DNA from: an uncultured Lactobacillus sp.
GTDB lineage: Bacteria > Bacillota > Bacilli > Lactobacillales > Lactobacillaceae
Length of the DNA: 64,000 bases
Assembly: GCA_937874695.1 (NCBI GenBank)
Contig: CALNAJ010000028.1
Location: 186,001 to 250,000 of the forward strand
Reading direction: 5' to 3'
Below are positions 52,011-60,642 of the stretch, piece by piece. Below the pieces are notes generated by a model. It saw only the letters and a program-made list of their open reading frames with translations. It searched no databases and was not told the DNA's origin. A program made the translations under genes and the position numbers. Each line of letters opens with the position of its first letter. The first letter of the stretch is position 1.

Positions 52011-52430
52011 GTGCTCGATCAAACTGACGCTCAAATTTTAAAGGAACTGACGAAGAATTGCCGTATCAAGGTGAACCATCTCGCCCAACGCGTGCATTTA
52101 ACCGCACCAGCCGTGACTGCGCGAATCAACCGTCTCGAGGATACCGGCGTTATTAAACGGTACACGATCGAAGTCGATACCGAAAAATTAGGTTACGATC
52201 GGCAGATATTTATCCAGGCCGCCACGAAAGACGCCCAGCAACGCGCTAAATACAGTGCGCTGATCAAGCGTCATCGCAATGCTATTCGCCACCACTACCG
52301 CGTGACCGGCGACATGCCATATCTTATCGAAGGCGCCTTTCGTTCACGCGCGGAACTCAACGACTTCCTGTTAGAACTGGGAGAAGTCGCAACCTACAAG
52401 GTCATCGACGTCATCGACCAGTTGATCTAG
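52011..52430 (+). CDS. Lrp/AsnC-family transcriptional regulator
   Basis: A 139-residue regulator with the Lrp helix-turn-helix (LDQTDAQILKELTKNCR, LTAPAVTARINRLEDTGVI) and a C-terminal effector domain of RAM type that begins YDRQIFIQA. Such proteins sense amino acids or related metabolites. The start is GTG with AAGGTG upstream. Its stop codon overlaps the stop of the convergent quinone oxidoreductase gene by three bases, with no terminator between. Confidence 0.9.
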   Translation: MLDQTDAQILKELTKNCRIKVNHLAQRVHLTAPAVTARINRLEDTGVIKRYTIEVDTEKLGYDRQIFIQAATKDAQQRAKYSALIKRHRNAIRHHYRVTGDMPYLIEGAFRSRAELNDFLLELGEVATYKVIDVIDQLI

Positions 52431-53371
52431 TCGTTGTCCACGATGACCTGGCCCATGTCCCGACTCGCCATCACGTAGTCGTGCGCTTCGCGAATGTCAG
52501 CAAGCTTGAAGACCTTGGCAATTGGAATCTCCAAATGGTGCTTGACAATCAGACTGAACATTTCATCCACCAAGTCTTGTTGCACATTGGACGAATCGAA
52601 GAACGTCAGGTACTTATCCGACAGCGTGAATGGACTGAATTCCTTAGCGACCCATTCGCCCGCCAACAAACCAATCAACGTGACCACGCCGCCCTTGCTG
52701 AGGTGTGTAATCGAATCAGCCATCGTGACCGTCCCGACCATGTCGATGATACCGTCGTACGTTTCCGTCGTTACCAATGAATTATCACGATCGAGGATGG
52801 CCTTGTCAGCACCGTTCTTGACCAACTCTGGCAACATCTCTTCACGTCTGCTCGTGGCGGTCACCGTCAGCCCCATCACCTTGGCCAGCCTAATGGCTGA
52901 CAACCCAACGGCACTCGTCCCACCGCGTACCAGTAACGTCTGGCCAGCTTTGAGCGACAGCGACTTGAGAGAACCCAGCGCCGTGTAGAAGTTTTCGGGA
53001 TACTGGGCTAATGTTACCCAGTCGCCAGCGTAGTCAACTGGGAATAAGTTCGCATCATCAATCAATGCGTATTCCTCATAGCTGCCGTCGACTTCACGTC
53101 CCAGACCGCCCATCATGGTGATGACCTTTTGGCCCACCTTAAATTTGCCATCCGCAGCTGCCTCGTGAATTTCACCCACGGCTTCCACACCGATCACTCG
53201 GGGAAACTTCACATCAGGTGACCCACCGGCACGAGTCAACACTTCATAGCGGTGCACGCCAAAGGCATGAATCCGCATAACCGATTGCGTCTTCGTGGCC
53301 TTTTGGATGGGCCGTTCAACAATATTCATGACGCTGGTGTCCCCTGGTTCGTTAATGACAACTGCTCGCAT
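52427..53371 (-). CDS. Quinone oxidoreductase-like (MDR) protein
   Basis: A 314-residue medium-chain dehydrogenase/reductase related to the gene at 47956. The NADPH-binding motif is LLVRGGTSAVGLSAIRLA; the N-terminal domain lacks zinc-binding cysteines. TGGAG precedes the ATG. It is divergent from a MerR-type regulator, and its promoter has the 19-bp spacer typical of MerR activation (53419-53449), so it is almost certainly the target of that regulator. Reduction of quinones, enones or other electrophiles is likely. Confidence 0.9.
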   Translation of the reverse strand: MRAVVINEPGDTSVMNIVERPIQKATKTQSVMRIHAFGVHRYEVLTRAGGSPDVKFPRVIGVEAVGEIHEAAADGKFKVGQKVITMMGGLGREVDGSYEEYALIDDANLFPVDYAGDWVTLAQYPENFYTALGSLKSLSLKAGQTLLVRGGTSAVGLSAIRLAKVMGLTVTATSRREEMLPELVKNGADKAILDRDNSLVTTETYDGIIDMVGTVTMADSITHLSKGGVVTLIGLLAGEWVAKEFSPFTLSDKYLTFFDSSNVQQDLVDEMFSLIVKHHLEIPIAKVFKLADIREAHDYVMASRDMGQVIVDND

Positions 53372-53418
53372 AATTAATTACTCCATTCTATTCTTGAGTT
53401 TGCTTATTCAATGGGTTT

Positions 53419-53449
53419 AGTATAAGGTGTACCGTAACGTTACAGTCAA
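53419..53449 (-). promoter_or_regulatory. MerR-type promoter with 19-bp spacer and operator dyad
   Basis: On the minus strand TTGACT (53444-53449) and TATACT (53419-53424) are 19 bp apart. The perfect palindrome GTAACGTTAC (53434-53443) fills the -35 proximal half of the spacer. This is the classical arrangement in which a MerR dimer untwists the promoter to activate it. Confidence 0.8.
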
Positions 53450-53471
53450 GCAAATGAATTGGAGATGTCCC

Positions 53472-54281
53472 ATGTTAACCATTCAGAAATTCGCCAAACT
53501 AGCCGGTACAACTCGCCGGACGCTGATTTTCTACGACGAAAAGGATTTATTCAAGCCGAAGGAAGTCGCCGCCAATGGCTACCGCTACTACGACTATGAT
53601 CAGCTTTATGAAGCCACCTTTATTTTAGAATTGCGCCAGTTAGGCCTCTCGATTTCGGAAATCAAGACGCTAAATTCTGCAGTGGATTCGCACACGTTGA
53701 ACGAAAACCTCAAGGACGTTCTGGCAAAGATCAATACCCAGATGGACAACTTAAACATTCTACGAGCAACGCTCAATACGCGATTCAATCAACCGGCTGA
53801 AGTCACGACCAGTGTCCGCAATCAACCGTTCGTCGAAACGGCCCCCGCCGCTCTGTTCTGCCGATCAAGACAGTCCGTGGCCTGTACCGAAGAAGAAATC
53901 GCCGAGATCTATGCGGACTTCTACGAACGCCTCGGTAAGCTTAAACTGGTCAATAAGCAAGATTCCGGCTTCCGCACGCAATTACCGAACAGTGATGCAA
54001 ACAGCTATCCCGACGCCTCATTCTGTATTCTGAAGGCCGTCACGGCAACAACGGATACCGGTGACCTGCCTCGTTTGGAGAAACCAGCCGGCGACTACGT
54101 CTCGATTGATACGACTAACGACACCAAAAACATCTGCATCGCCCTGCGGATTCTAGCCGAGCATATCGCCAAGCATCACATTCAGATCAACGACCACCTG
54201 TGGCAAATGAACTTGGACGAAAACTTCACGAGCAAGGGCGCCTCCAATCTGGTCCGGTTGCAGTATCAGATTCAAGCGTAA
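53472..54281 (+). CDS. MerR-family regulator with GyrI-like effector domain
   Basis: A 269-residue protein. Residues 1-70 are the MerR winged helix (LTIQKFAKLAGTTRRTLIFYDEKDLF, shown here in part as TIQKFAKLAGTTRRTLIFY). A coiled-coil helix (about 85-112) and a C-terminal domain of the size and pattern of BmrR/GyrI-like ligand-binding domains follow. The ATG at 53472 has GGAG upstream; 15 extra residues are possible but lack a site. It is divergent from a quinone oxidoreductase gene with a MerR-type promoter. Repeat A6 begins seven bases after the stop. Confidence 0.9.
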   Translation: MLTIQKFAKLAGTTRRTLIFYDEKDLFKPKEVAANGYRYYDYDQLYEATFILELRQLGLSISEIKTLNSAVDSHTLNENLKDVLAKINTQMDNLNILRATLNTRFNQPAEVTTSVRNQPFVETAPAALFCRSRQSVACTEEEIAEIYADFYERLGKLKLVNKQDSGFRTQLPNSDANSYPDASFCILKAVTATTDTGDLPRLEKPAGDYVSIDTTNDTKNICIALRILAEHIAKHHIQINDHLWQMNLDENFTSKGASNLVRLQYQIQA

Positions 54282-54288
54282 TAGTGGT

Positions 54289-54483
54289 TCGCCTGCGGCT
54301 GCCAGGAATTCTGCCTGCTGTGGGGACCGCCTGCAGCCCAAGTACGGGCTTCCGGCTCGGTTTGAAACCTCGCAAAGTTCATGCGAGTTTCCAAACACGT
54401 CCCGCGCTGTAAGTCCGGGAAAATTCATCCCGGTCTAACACCGCCGTCACAGCTGGCGCCATCCCTGGCCTCCTCCGGCTAAA
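54289..54483 (+). repeat. Family A structured repeat, copy A6
   Basis: The copy begins seven bases after the merR stop, in the same orientation, and a terminator follows at 54599. Stems: CCTCGCA with TGCGAG flanked by GTTTG/CAAAC, and GCTGTAA-CCGGG with CCCGG-AACACC. Confidence 0.9.
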
Positions 54484-54598
54484 CTAACTTTTACCATTGG
54501 TGCTAACTAGATACTTTAGCTCATCCTTGCGCCAACTACGCCGTGAAACTATCATTAACATATACCCATCTGTAATATTCAAAATGGCTCACTTCTCT

Positions 54599-54629
54599 AG
54601 AGTCTGGGACAAAACCCCAGGCTCTTTTT
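54599..54629 (+). terminator. Intrinsic terminator after merR and repeat A6
   Basis: AGAGTCTGGG pairs with CCCAGGCTCT, followed by TTTTTC. Confidence 0.75.
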
Positions 54630-54639
54630 CTATGCCATT

Positions 54640-54772
54640 TTATATAGTCGAAACGTGCGTCAAAAGGCAACCAGTTCCGCTTAAACCTGATAACCAAACA
54701 ATCCAGGCCCGGGATTATTCGGTTATCAGCCTTAATGCTCGCTGGCTAACCGCCTTTTGTCCCACTCTGTTT
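54640..54772 (-). repeat. Family B structured repeat, copy B2
   Basis: The same orientation as B1 and B3. Nested stems: CAAAAGGC with GCCTTTTG, CCAG with CTGG, GCTTAA with TTAATGC, CTGATAACC with GGTTATCAG, and AATCC with GGATT around AGGCCC. It lies between the terminator at 54599 and the peptidase gene at 54899, not after a minus-strand gene. Confidence 0.8.
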
Positions 54773-54898
54773 CCTATCAATTTCCCCTGGCAGTCGCGTG
54801 TTTCTTGACCACCCCTGCAAAAAGTGCTGTAATCAAGTTAGTTATCACCCTAATTTTGTTAAAACCGGGTGGCCATATTTAAAATGAGGTGGAAGAAC

Positions 54899-56134
54899 AT
54901 GGATGAAGTTGTTCAAGCGCTGAGCGATATCGTTAAGATGAATACCGTTAATGGTGCTGAGAAGCAAGTAGCAGACTACATTGCTACACTCCTGGCAAAA
55001 CATAATATTGAAAGTAAATTAGTTGAATACGCTCCCGGACGGGCCAGTTTAGTCGCCGAAATTGGTGACGGTAACGGCCCAGTTGTTGGATTCGATGGTC
55101 ACGCCGATGTCGTTGCCTTAGGTGACTCGGACAAGTGGAAGGTTGACGCCCTCTCCGCCACCATCAAGGATAACCTGATGATTGGCCGGGGGACTTCCGA
55201 CATGAAGTCCGGCTTGATGGCCGGTGTCTGGGCCATGATTCATTTACAAGACAGCAACGTGCCATTACACGGGACACTGCGGCTGATGGCCACGGTCGGT
55301 GAAGAATACGGCCAATACGGGGCCAAGCAACTCGCCGAAGCCGGTTACGCCAAGGATCTCGATACATTGATCGTCGGTGAACCGAGCGGGGTCGCCAAAC
55401 AATTATTGATGCAAAAACAGATTCAATACATGCTACAAGCCGACCAAGCCGCTGCACAGAAGTTATCCGACGCCAACCACACTGGTGAACAACATTTCAT
55501 CGAATTGGCGCACAAGGGTTCCTTGACCTACACGGTGCACTCTAACGGGGTCGCTGCGCACAGTTCCATGCCTGAAATTGGCAAAAACGCCATCACACCT
55601 TTGATGGCCTTCTATCAAAAAGAAGAGGAATACTTCGCTTCCATCAAGAATTATCGCAACCCAGTTCTGGGCCCAGTAACGCCCGTCGTCACAATGGTTC
55701 GTGGTGGGGAACAGATCAACACGGTACCTGCCAGCGCCGACTTGTCCGTTAAGATCCGGACGATTCCAGAATTGCCCAACGCCGACATGACGGTCGCCAT
55801 CAAAGAAATTATCGCCGACTTAAACGCAGCTGGCGCCGACCTGACCTTGGACATTCTGAGTGATTTACGGCCCATGCACACCATGGAAGACGCGCAATTG
55901 GTCACGGTTGCCCGTGAAGTTGGGGAAGACAATCTGGACCAGAAGTTGCCATTGATTGGTGTCCCTGGTGGCACTGACGCCTCATCCTTCCTGGCTACCA
56001 ACCCTGATATTGACGTGGTCATCTTTGGACCGGGTAACATCACGGCGCACCAAGTTAACGAATACGTCGACTTGGACATGTACCACCGCTTCATCACGAT
56101 TTACGAGCAAATGGTCACGAAGTTATTGAAATAA
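54899..56134 (+). CDS. M20-family peptidase/deacylase (ArgE/DapE type)
   Basis: A 411-residue zinc amidohydrolase. Metal and catalytic residues appear in family order: FDGHADVVALGD, GRGTSDMKSG (bridging Asp), TVGEEYGQYG (catalytic Glu), GEPSG, and a C-terminal His in ITAHQVNEY. The dimerisation (lid) domain lies in the middle (ELAHKGSLTYTVHSNGVAAHSS). It removes acyl groups from amino acids or hydrolyses small peptides; DapE versus another deacylase cannot be decided. The ATG at 54899 has GAGGTGG upstream. A terminator follows directly. Confidence 0.9.
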   Translation: MDEVVQALSDIVKMNTVNGAEKQVADYIATLLAKHNIESKLVEYAPGRASLVAEIGDGNGPVVGFDGHADVVALGDSDKWKVDALSATIKDNLMIGRGTSDMKSGLMAGVWAMIHLQDSNVPLHGTLRLMATVGEEYGQYGAKQLAEAGYAKDLDTLIVGEPSGVAKQLLMQKQIQYMLQADQAAAQKLSDANHTGEQHFIELAHKGSLTYTVHSNGVAAHSSMPEIGKNAITPLMAFYQKEEEYFASIKNYRNPVLGPVTPVVTMVRGGEQINTVPASADLSVKIRTIPELPNADMTVAIKEIIADLNAAGADLTLDILSDLRPMHTMEDAQLVTVAREVGEDNLDQKLPLIGVPGGTDASSFLATNPDIDVVIFGPGNITAHQVNEYVDLDMYHRFITIYEQMVTKLLK

Positions 56135-56145
56135 ACATTTTCTGT

Positions 56146-56191
56146 AAGACTGCATCAACTCGTTTTAAAAGAGCTGGATGTAGTCTTTTTT
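56146..56191 (+). terminator. Intrinsic terminator of the M20 peptidase gene
   Basis: AAGACTGCATC-ACTC pairs imperfectly with GAG-GGATGTAGTCTT, followed by TTTTTTG. Confidence 0.8.
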
Positions 56192-56209
56192 GTTACTTTG
56201 AACGCACAC

Positions 56210-56399
56210 TACCACCTTCGGCTGCCATAATTCCGACTGCTATGGGGACCGGAGAAAGCCTGAGAAACTGGCTTTCTCCTCGGTTTGAAGCCCCGCAAGT
56301 CCCGCGAAGCTCCAAACACGTCCCACGGTGTAAATTGGCAAGATCAGCCAATTAACGCCGCCGTCACAGCTGGCTCCATTCTGGCCTCCTACGGCTACA
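56210..56399 (+). repeat. Family A structured repeat, copy A7
   Basis: This copy follows the terminator of the peptidase gene, so it is not in its 3' untranslated RNA. It has the clearest stem: GGAGAAAGCC (56251-56260) with GGCTTTCTCC (56270-56279). CGGTGT-TTGGC (56326-56339) pairs with GCCAA-AACGCCG (56347-56360). Left terminus diverged (CACCTTCGGCTGCC). Confidence 0.88.
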
Positions 56400-56655
56400 A
56401 TACAGTATTCAACCTACAACTAGTTTTGACCTAACTATTTCTTCAAAATCCTTTTCTCCCTCTACTTACTACTAATGTAATTTTTGCTGAATCTGTCTCA
56501 TAAATCTGGTTGATGCATTCATTATGAATCAATCACATCCAACAAACGCTGATACAACAGCCAAAAGTAATTGTTAGCTCAACTAACTTATCACACCAAA
56601 ATAACAGGAAAAATCATGTCGTCACTCTGCCAATGGGTCATGGTCAACAGTTATC
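56400..56655. other. Spacer between inverted repeats A7 and A8
   Basis: No gene, terminator or family resemblance seen in about 250 bp. Confidence 0.4.
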
Positions 56656-56856
56656 TTAGCTGGAGGAGGTCGGAGATGGAGACAGCCGTGAAAATGATGT
56701 TAGTCCGGGCGATTGCTCTTTCCCGGAGTTACATCATGGGACGCGTTTGGAAACTCACATGTACTTCGTGAGGTTTCAAACCGAGTCGGAAGTCCGACCT
56801 TTGGCTGCAAACGTTCCCCACAGCAGGCGGAATCTCCGACAGCCGTAAGCGACAAC
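56656..56856 (-). repeat. Family A structured repeat, copy A8
   Basis: Inverted relative to A7, with left termini facing outwards. Blocks GTCGCTTACGGCTGTCGG, CTGCTGTGGGGAACG, GTCCCATGATGTAACTCCGGG and CACGGCTG are present. CCGGG/CCCGG and GTTTG/CAAAC pairs persist. Confidence 0.88.
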
Positions 56857-56877
56857 TCTTGACCATAATTCCATATA

Positions 56878-56914
56878 CAAAATGGCGCCCAGGCTTTAGG
56901 CCTGGACGCCATTT
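56878..56914 (-). terminator. Terminator downstream of a degraded coding fragment
   Basis: AAATGGCG-CCAGGC pairs with GCCTGG-CGCCATTT around TTTA, and the minus strand continues into TTTTGTA. It lies just after the stop of the fragment at 56944. Confidence 0.75.
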
Positions 56915-56943
56915 CGTGGCTTTGATGAAACTTGGTTAATCTG

Positions 56944-57177
56944 TTAGCGATTAAATCGCTGCATATCAGCTTTCTGTGGTAGGGTGATTCGTCTGTGATC
57001 TCCCAAATTGATTGACACCTTGACCTGCACACCTAACGACTGAATGCCGTCCAGCTTCGGTTGGACTGACATCCCCGGTGAGCGGGTTTGATTTTGGATA
57101 CTTGGCGTAAGTGCTCCAGAAGATCCGTCTCCAATCGGATATTCCAATCCTGGCGGCCTCCGAAACGTGCTACCCAA
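56944..57177 (-). pseudogene. Remnant of a coding sequence
   Basis: The minus-strand frame ends QKADMQRFNR and a stop, and is followed by a good terminator, as the end of a real gene would be. It has no ribosome site, no recognisable family and uses several codons rare in neighbours (AGA, CTA). A block at 57130-57172 encoding STFRRPPGLEYPIG is repeated in altered form at 57248-57290 (STFRKLPGLGYLIG), so the region has been duplicated and rearranged. It may be the decayed last gene of the WxL operon; this is inference. Confidence 0.4.
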
Positions 57178-57277
57178 GGCAGGTTCCTGCGCTTAGCAAC
57201 CTAAGTGACTCACTTGCTTGAAGTGACATTGTTCCGAAAAGCACAGCTCCAATCAGATATCCCAATCCTGGCAGCTT

Positions 57278-57398
57278 CCGAAACGTGCTCGGTTGGGCTG
57301 ACCCCTCCGCTTAACCCGGATAAGCACCGGCTCGGCTCTGCCAAGCTGGCACTTATCCACGTTAATGCTCAGGGTCAAGCGCCCGCCCTCGCACTCTT
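57278..57398 (-). repeat. Family B structured repeat, copy B3
   Basis: The copy starts one or two bases after the stop of the lectin-WxL gene, in the sense of the gene. Nested stems: GGGC with GCCC, TGACCC with GGGTCA, GCTTAA with TTAATGC, GGATAAG with CTTATCC, each different in sequence from B1 and B2. A truncated relative lies at 57163-57235 (CCGAAACGTGCT, then GCGCTTAG). It replaces a simple terminator after the WxL operon. Confidence 0.75.
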
Positions 57399-57399
57399 A

Positions 57400-59538
57400 C
57401 TACTGTGGTGCATCCTCCAGCGTCCAGGTAATGCTCCCGGAATAATTTCCAGGCACCGTCCCCGAATCCACTGCGAGTAAAACGCCGGACTTCTTTTCCC
57501 AATGTGCTGCGACGTTGAATTTGCCGTCGAGGTTGGCATCGGTCATCGTATGCGTCAGCACTGGCGTTGGGGTTGCGCCAATCGGCGTTACCCCTCGCTT
57601 GCTGACATATACGGGACCGCCACCTAGCTTGACGCCGGCTTCGCTGACAAACGGCGACGCCTGCGCCATCAGCGTCCATTGGGAGCCCGTCCCCCGAGTA
57701 TCCTGAACCACCAATTGCCAATCACCATCCCGGTGCACCAACTGATTTTTATCCGTCAGTGTACTGTTCTGAAAACTTTCATTTGGCGAAATATAACTAA
57801 ACTTTAATTCACCGGTCACCGTGATGGTCACGGCAACCAGATTGGACCTATCACCATCCGCCGTGACGGCTCTGAGGTTCAAGGTATTCGTTCCCTGACG
57901 CAACATTTCATTGGTCACCGGCAGGGTAAACGTCCCGTCGGCGTTGAGTGCGACATCTGGTAATTTTGCCTTGTTCAGAGTCACCGCAAGTTTGGCTAAT
58001 GGTCCGGTGGCGGCATTAGTCGTCATATCAACTCTCCCAGCCACGGTGGTCCCCTCTTGTGCCTTCAAGTTTACCGTCTGCCCACTGGTAACGGACAAGT
58101 TCAAGTCGACGCCCGGATTAATCGTAAACGCCGGCGTCTCGACCGTTCTAATCAAGGCGTTAGACGAGAAAGTACTTGATGTGCGTGCCACCTTCGTTGT
58201 CTTGGACACCGGCGCCACCCGCCCAGTCAGGCTGATGGTTGCGGAGGGGTATGCGCTATCCATCGCGTAACCCAACTCGGTAAGCAGCTGGTTGTCCTTG
58301 ATTTTGCTGACGTCCAAGGTTTCAGGAACCCGGTCACCACTATAGGTGATCTTGGCTTCCTCGAAATTAATGGACTCCGGAAGTTTCAAATTAGCGACAA
58401 TGCTCGACCAGGGTTGCCGGCCAGAACGATAGTCCAAGTGGTAGTCGAGACGAACTTGGTCGTTAGCGACCGTCGTCCCACGATCCTGGATCTCCCGTTC
58501 ACGTGTCAGGTCGGTCAAGGTCGTCCTTGTATCTGTCTTGATGTTTCCCGGCGTGCTTTCGAAGACGACCAGGTTATTACTCCAATTGGACCCCGTGGCG
58601 CCGGTAATCCCCCAGCGGACTCGGTTTGAGCCAGTGGGATCAATCGTCTTTTGATTCAGTCGAACCGTTCGACTGACTCCCGACTGTTGTTCCCCAGTTT
58701 GTGGATTTCTGTCATTGAACGTGTAGGTCATGGTTTCCGCCAGATCATTCCAGTGAATGGTGACGTGATGCCACTGCCCGTTCGCCAAGAACCCAGGATT
58801 CTTAGAGTTGGTGATCAGTCCGTTGTGTTGGAGGGAATAGTAATAATTGGTTTTCGTAATGCCCCACGTGCCAGGATCCACGTACTGATGGTACGTCGTG
58901 GCTAGACCTGGATACGATGACGCGATGTGGGCCGTTGGGTAGCCGATATCGAACGAGTTTCCCTGACCGGCAGCGTGTTCACCGGTTTTGTTGTTAAAGG
59001 CCGTATCGAATTCCACTGCCCAACTATTCTGAATTGCCGTATTCGCGATTCCCATATTCGAACTTTGGACGGGATTCTTATCGATTCCAAAGACACCCAG
59101 CGTTTCCCCAATCACGCCGAATCGGCCAAACTTGGGGCTTGCTTCAATGCCATTCGAATCATTCTGTAAGACGAAAGCCATGCCATCGGCCGCTTTCGTT
59201 CCCTTATCACCAAAGTACATCCACATTGAGACTGTTTCGTCCTCTTTTAAATTAAAGTAGTTATCGTCCGTCGACCAAACTGCGCCAAATTGATTTGGGC
59301 CGTCAGTCAGACGTGCTGCTTGCGTATTCGGAGCGGCCGGATTCGTTGTATCAACCACAGCAGCAGAGCTCATGCTAGCTGTCCCTAAGGTCATAATAGC
59401 ATCCGTCTTGTCCAATAGAATTCCTTGCGGCGCCGTTGCCAGCGCATTCGAGTAATCACTATCGGCATGGGCCGTTAGCCCATTGCTTAGGGTCACTGCT
59501 AGTAGAATCAAGCCGGCGCTCAACCACCGTTTGTGCAA
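57400..59538 (-). CDS. L-type lectin domain surface protein with C-terminal WxL domain
   Basis: A 712-residue exported protein. A signal peptide ends near LTAHA-DS (residue 26). Residues about 45-320 look like a bacterial L-type (legume-like) lectin domain (DGMAFVLQND, GNSFDIGYPT, WHHVTIHWN). Residues about 330-580 are beta-rich linker and Ig-like modules (ALNADGTFTLPVTNEM). The last 130 residues form a WxL wall-binding domain with motifs WQL in GDWQLVVQD, SQWTLMA and the terminal ITWTLEDAPQ. WxL domains bind peptidoglycan non-covalently. The start is TTG with AAGGAGG upstream. It is the third gene of the WxL operon, 12 bp after the DUF916 gene. Confidence 0.9.
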   Translation of the reverse strand: MHKRWLSAGLILLAVTLSNGLTAHADSDYSNALATAPQGILLDKTDAIMTLGTASMSSAAVVDTTNPAAPNTQAARLTDGPNQFGAVWSTDDNYFNLKEDETVSMWMYFGDKGTKAADGMAFVLQNDSNGIEASPKFGRFGVIGETLGVFGIDKNPVQSSNMGIANTAIQNSWAVEFDTAFNNKTGEHAAGQGNSFDIGYPTAHIASSYPGLATTYHQYVDPGTWGITKTNYYYSLQHNGLITNSKNPGFLANGQWHHVTIHWNDLAETMTYTFNDRNPQTGEQQSGVSRTVRLNQKTIDPTGSNRVRWGITGATGSNWSNNLVVFESTPGNIKTDTRTTLTDLTREREIQDRGTTVANDQVRLDYHLDYRSGRQPWSSIVANLKLPESINFEEAKITYSGDRVPETLDVSKIKDNQLLTELGYAMDSAYPSATISLTGRVAPVSKTTKVARTSSTFSSNALIRTVETPAFTINPGVDLNLSVTSGQTVNLKAQEGTTVAGRVDMTTNAATGPLAKLAVTLNKAKLPDVALNADGTFTLPVTNEMLRQGTNTLNLRAVTADGDRSNLVAVTITVTGELKFSYISPNESFQNSTLTDKNQLVHRDGDWQLVVQDTRGTGSQWTLMAQASPFVSEAGVKLGGGPVYVSKRGVTPIGATPTPVLTHTMTDANLDGKFNVAAHWEKKSGVLLAVDSGTVPGNYSGSITWTLEDAPQ

Positions 59539-59550
59539 CGTAATTCCTCC

Positions 59551-60585
59551 TTACTTCGTGTCGGGTGTGTGTCGGTTGCGATAGATGAGATAGCCAATAA
59601 TGGCTAACAGGATGATGATCAGGAGTACCAGTAACAGGTACAACAGGTAGTTCGGTTGGGTCGGAGTCAAGGCGTGCCGGTTCAGCCGCTTGATGGTTGG
59701 GCCGTTGATCGCGAAGTTGCGGACGAACCGCCACTGTTGATCCCCGGATTTCGCCGTCAAATACAACGTATAGTTACCGGCAACTAAGGCCTCATTACCC
59801 CAAGGAATCCCAAAGTTGAAGTTACTGTTCGGTGCCATCCCCATCTGTCCTTGTTTCTGCGACAGTAGGGTCTGGTTACTCCCCGCCTTGGTCACCCGGG
59901 CGTTGACGGACAACTTCTGGAGAATTCCGGGTTGAAAATTCTGAAGATTAGCCGTCACGTAATTCCGGGCGTTGATCTGCGCAGTGGCAACCCGATCTAA
60001 CCGGAGGTCGGGCTTCACGGTCGCCCCCTCTTGCAGGGACAAACCGATGGCATACGCAAAGGCGTTCTTAATCATGATTTGACCGTCAGACTTCGCGTTC
60101 TCAGGATTCAGTTGAGCCACATAAATGCCACCCAAAATAATGCCACGAATCTTTTTGGCGGGCATCGTATAGCTCAGACTGACCTGCTTTTGTCCGTTTG
60201 CCGGAATAGTCACCGTTTGAGTGGCATTCTTGGTAAAGATATCGGCAGTACCCACCTTCAGGGACGAATCCCGCTTCGGGCTGGACTGGCTATAGTCGAT
60301 GACGCCGTTAGTATTAGTGACCGCCTGATTCACGCTGATTCGAAATTTCTGGGACCGGTTACTGGTGTTGGTGACCACGACCTGCAGCTGTTGCGTTTGA
60401 CCCGGCTTGACCCGTAAATCAAAGTACGACACCTTTTTCGTGATCTGATTCGCCGGTAATACCGGTCGGACCGTGTAACCCACATTGTTCTCCGCCGTCT
60501 TAGCGGCGCGCGCCGTGGGTAAACTCCAAACCATCGCAATTAACGCGAGACTGACTGCCAACAAGATCTTCCATCCACGTTTCAT
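59551..60585 (-). CDS. DUF916/DUF3324 WxL-complex membrane protein
   Basis: A 344-residue protein. A signal peptide ends LPTARA-AK. Residues about 30-160 match DUF916 (now termed WxL peptidoglycan-binding; YFDLRVKPGQTQQLQVVV, RGIILGGIYVAQL). Residues about 165-300 match DUF3324 (host-binding; LQNFQPGILQKLSVNARV, NEALVAGNYTLYLTAKSG). A C-terminal helix LLYLLLVLLIIILLAIIGYL with a basic tail anchors it. The ATG at 60585 follows GGGGGG; an earlier ATG lacks a site. It is the second gene of the WxL operon and links the WxL proteins to the membrane. Confidence 0.92.
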   Translation of the reverse strand: MKRGWKILLAVSLALIAMVWSLPTARAAKTAENNVGYTVRPVLPANQITKKVSYFDLRVKPGQTQQLQVVVTNTSNRSQKFRISVNQAVTNTNGVIDYSQSSPKRDSSLKVGTADIFTKNATQTVTIPANGQKQVSLSYTMPAKKIRGIILGGIYVAQLNPENAKSDGQIMIKNAFAYAIGLSLQEGATVKPDLRLDRVATAQINARNYVTANLQNFQPGILQKLSVNARVTKAGSNQTLLSQKQGQMGMAPNSNFNFGIPWGNEALVAGNYTLYLTAKSGDQQWRFVRNFAINGPTIKRLNRHALTPTQPNYLLYLLLVLLIIILLAIIGYLIYRNRHTPDTK

Positions 60586-60642
60586 CACATACGCCCCCCT
60601 CATCACACAATGACGCCCCAACGACACAAATCAACGACTAAC

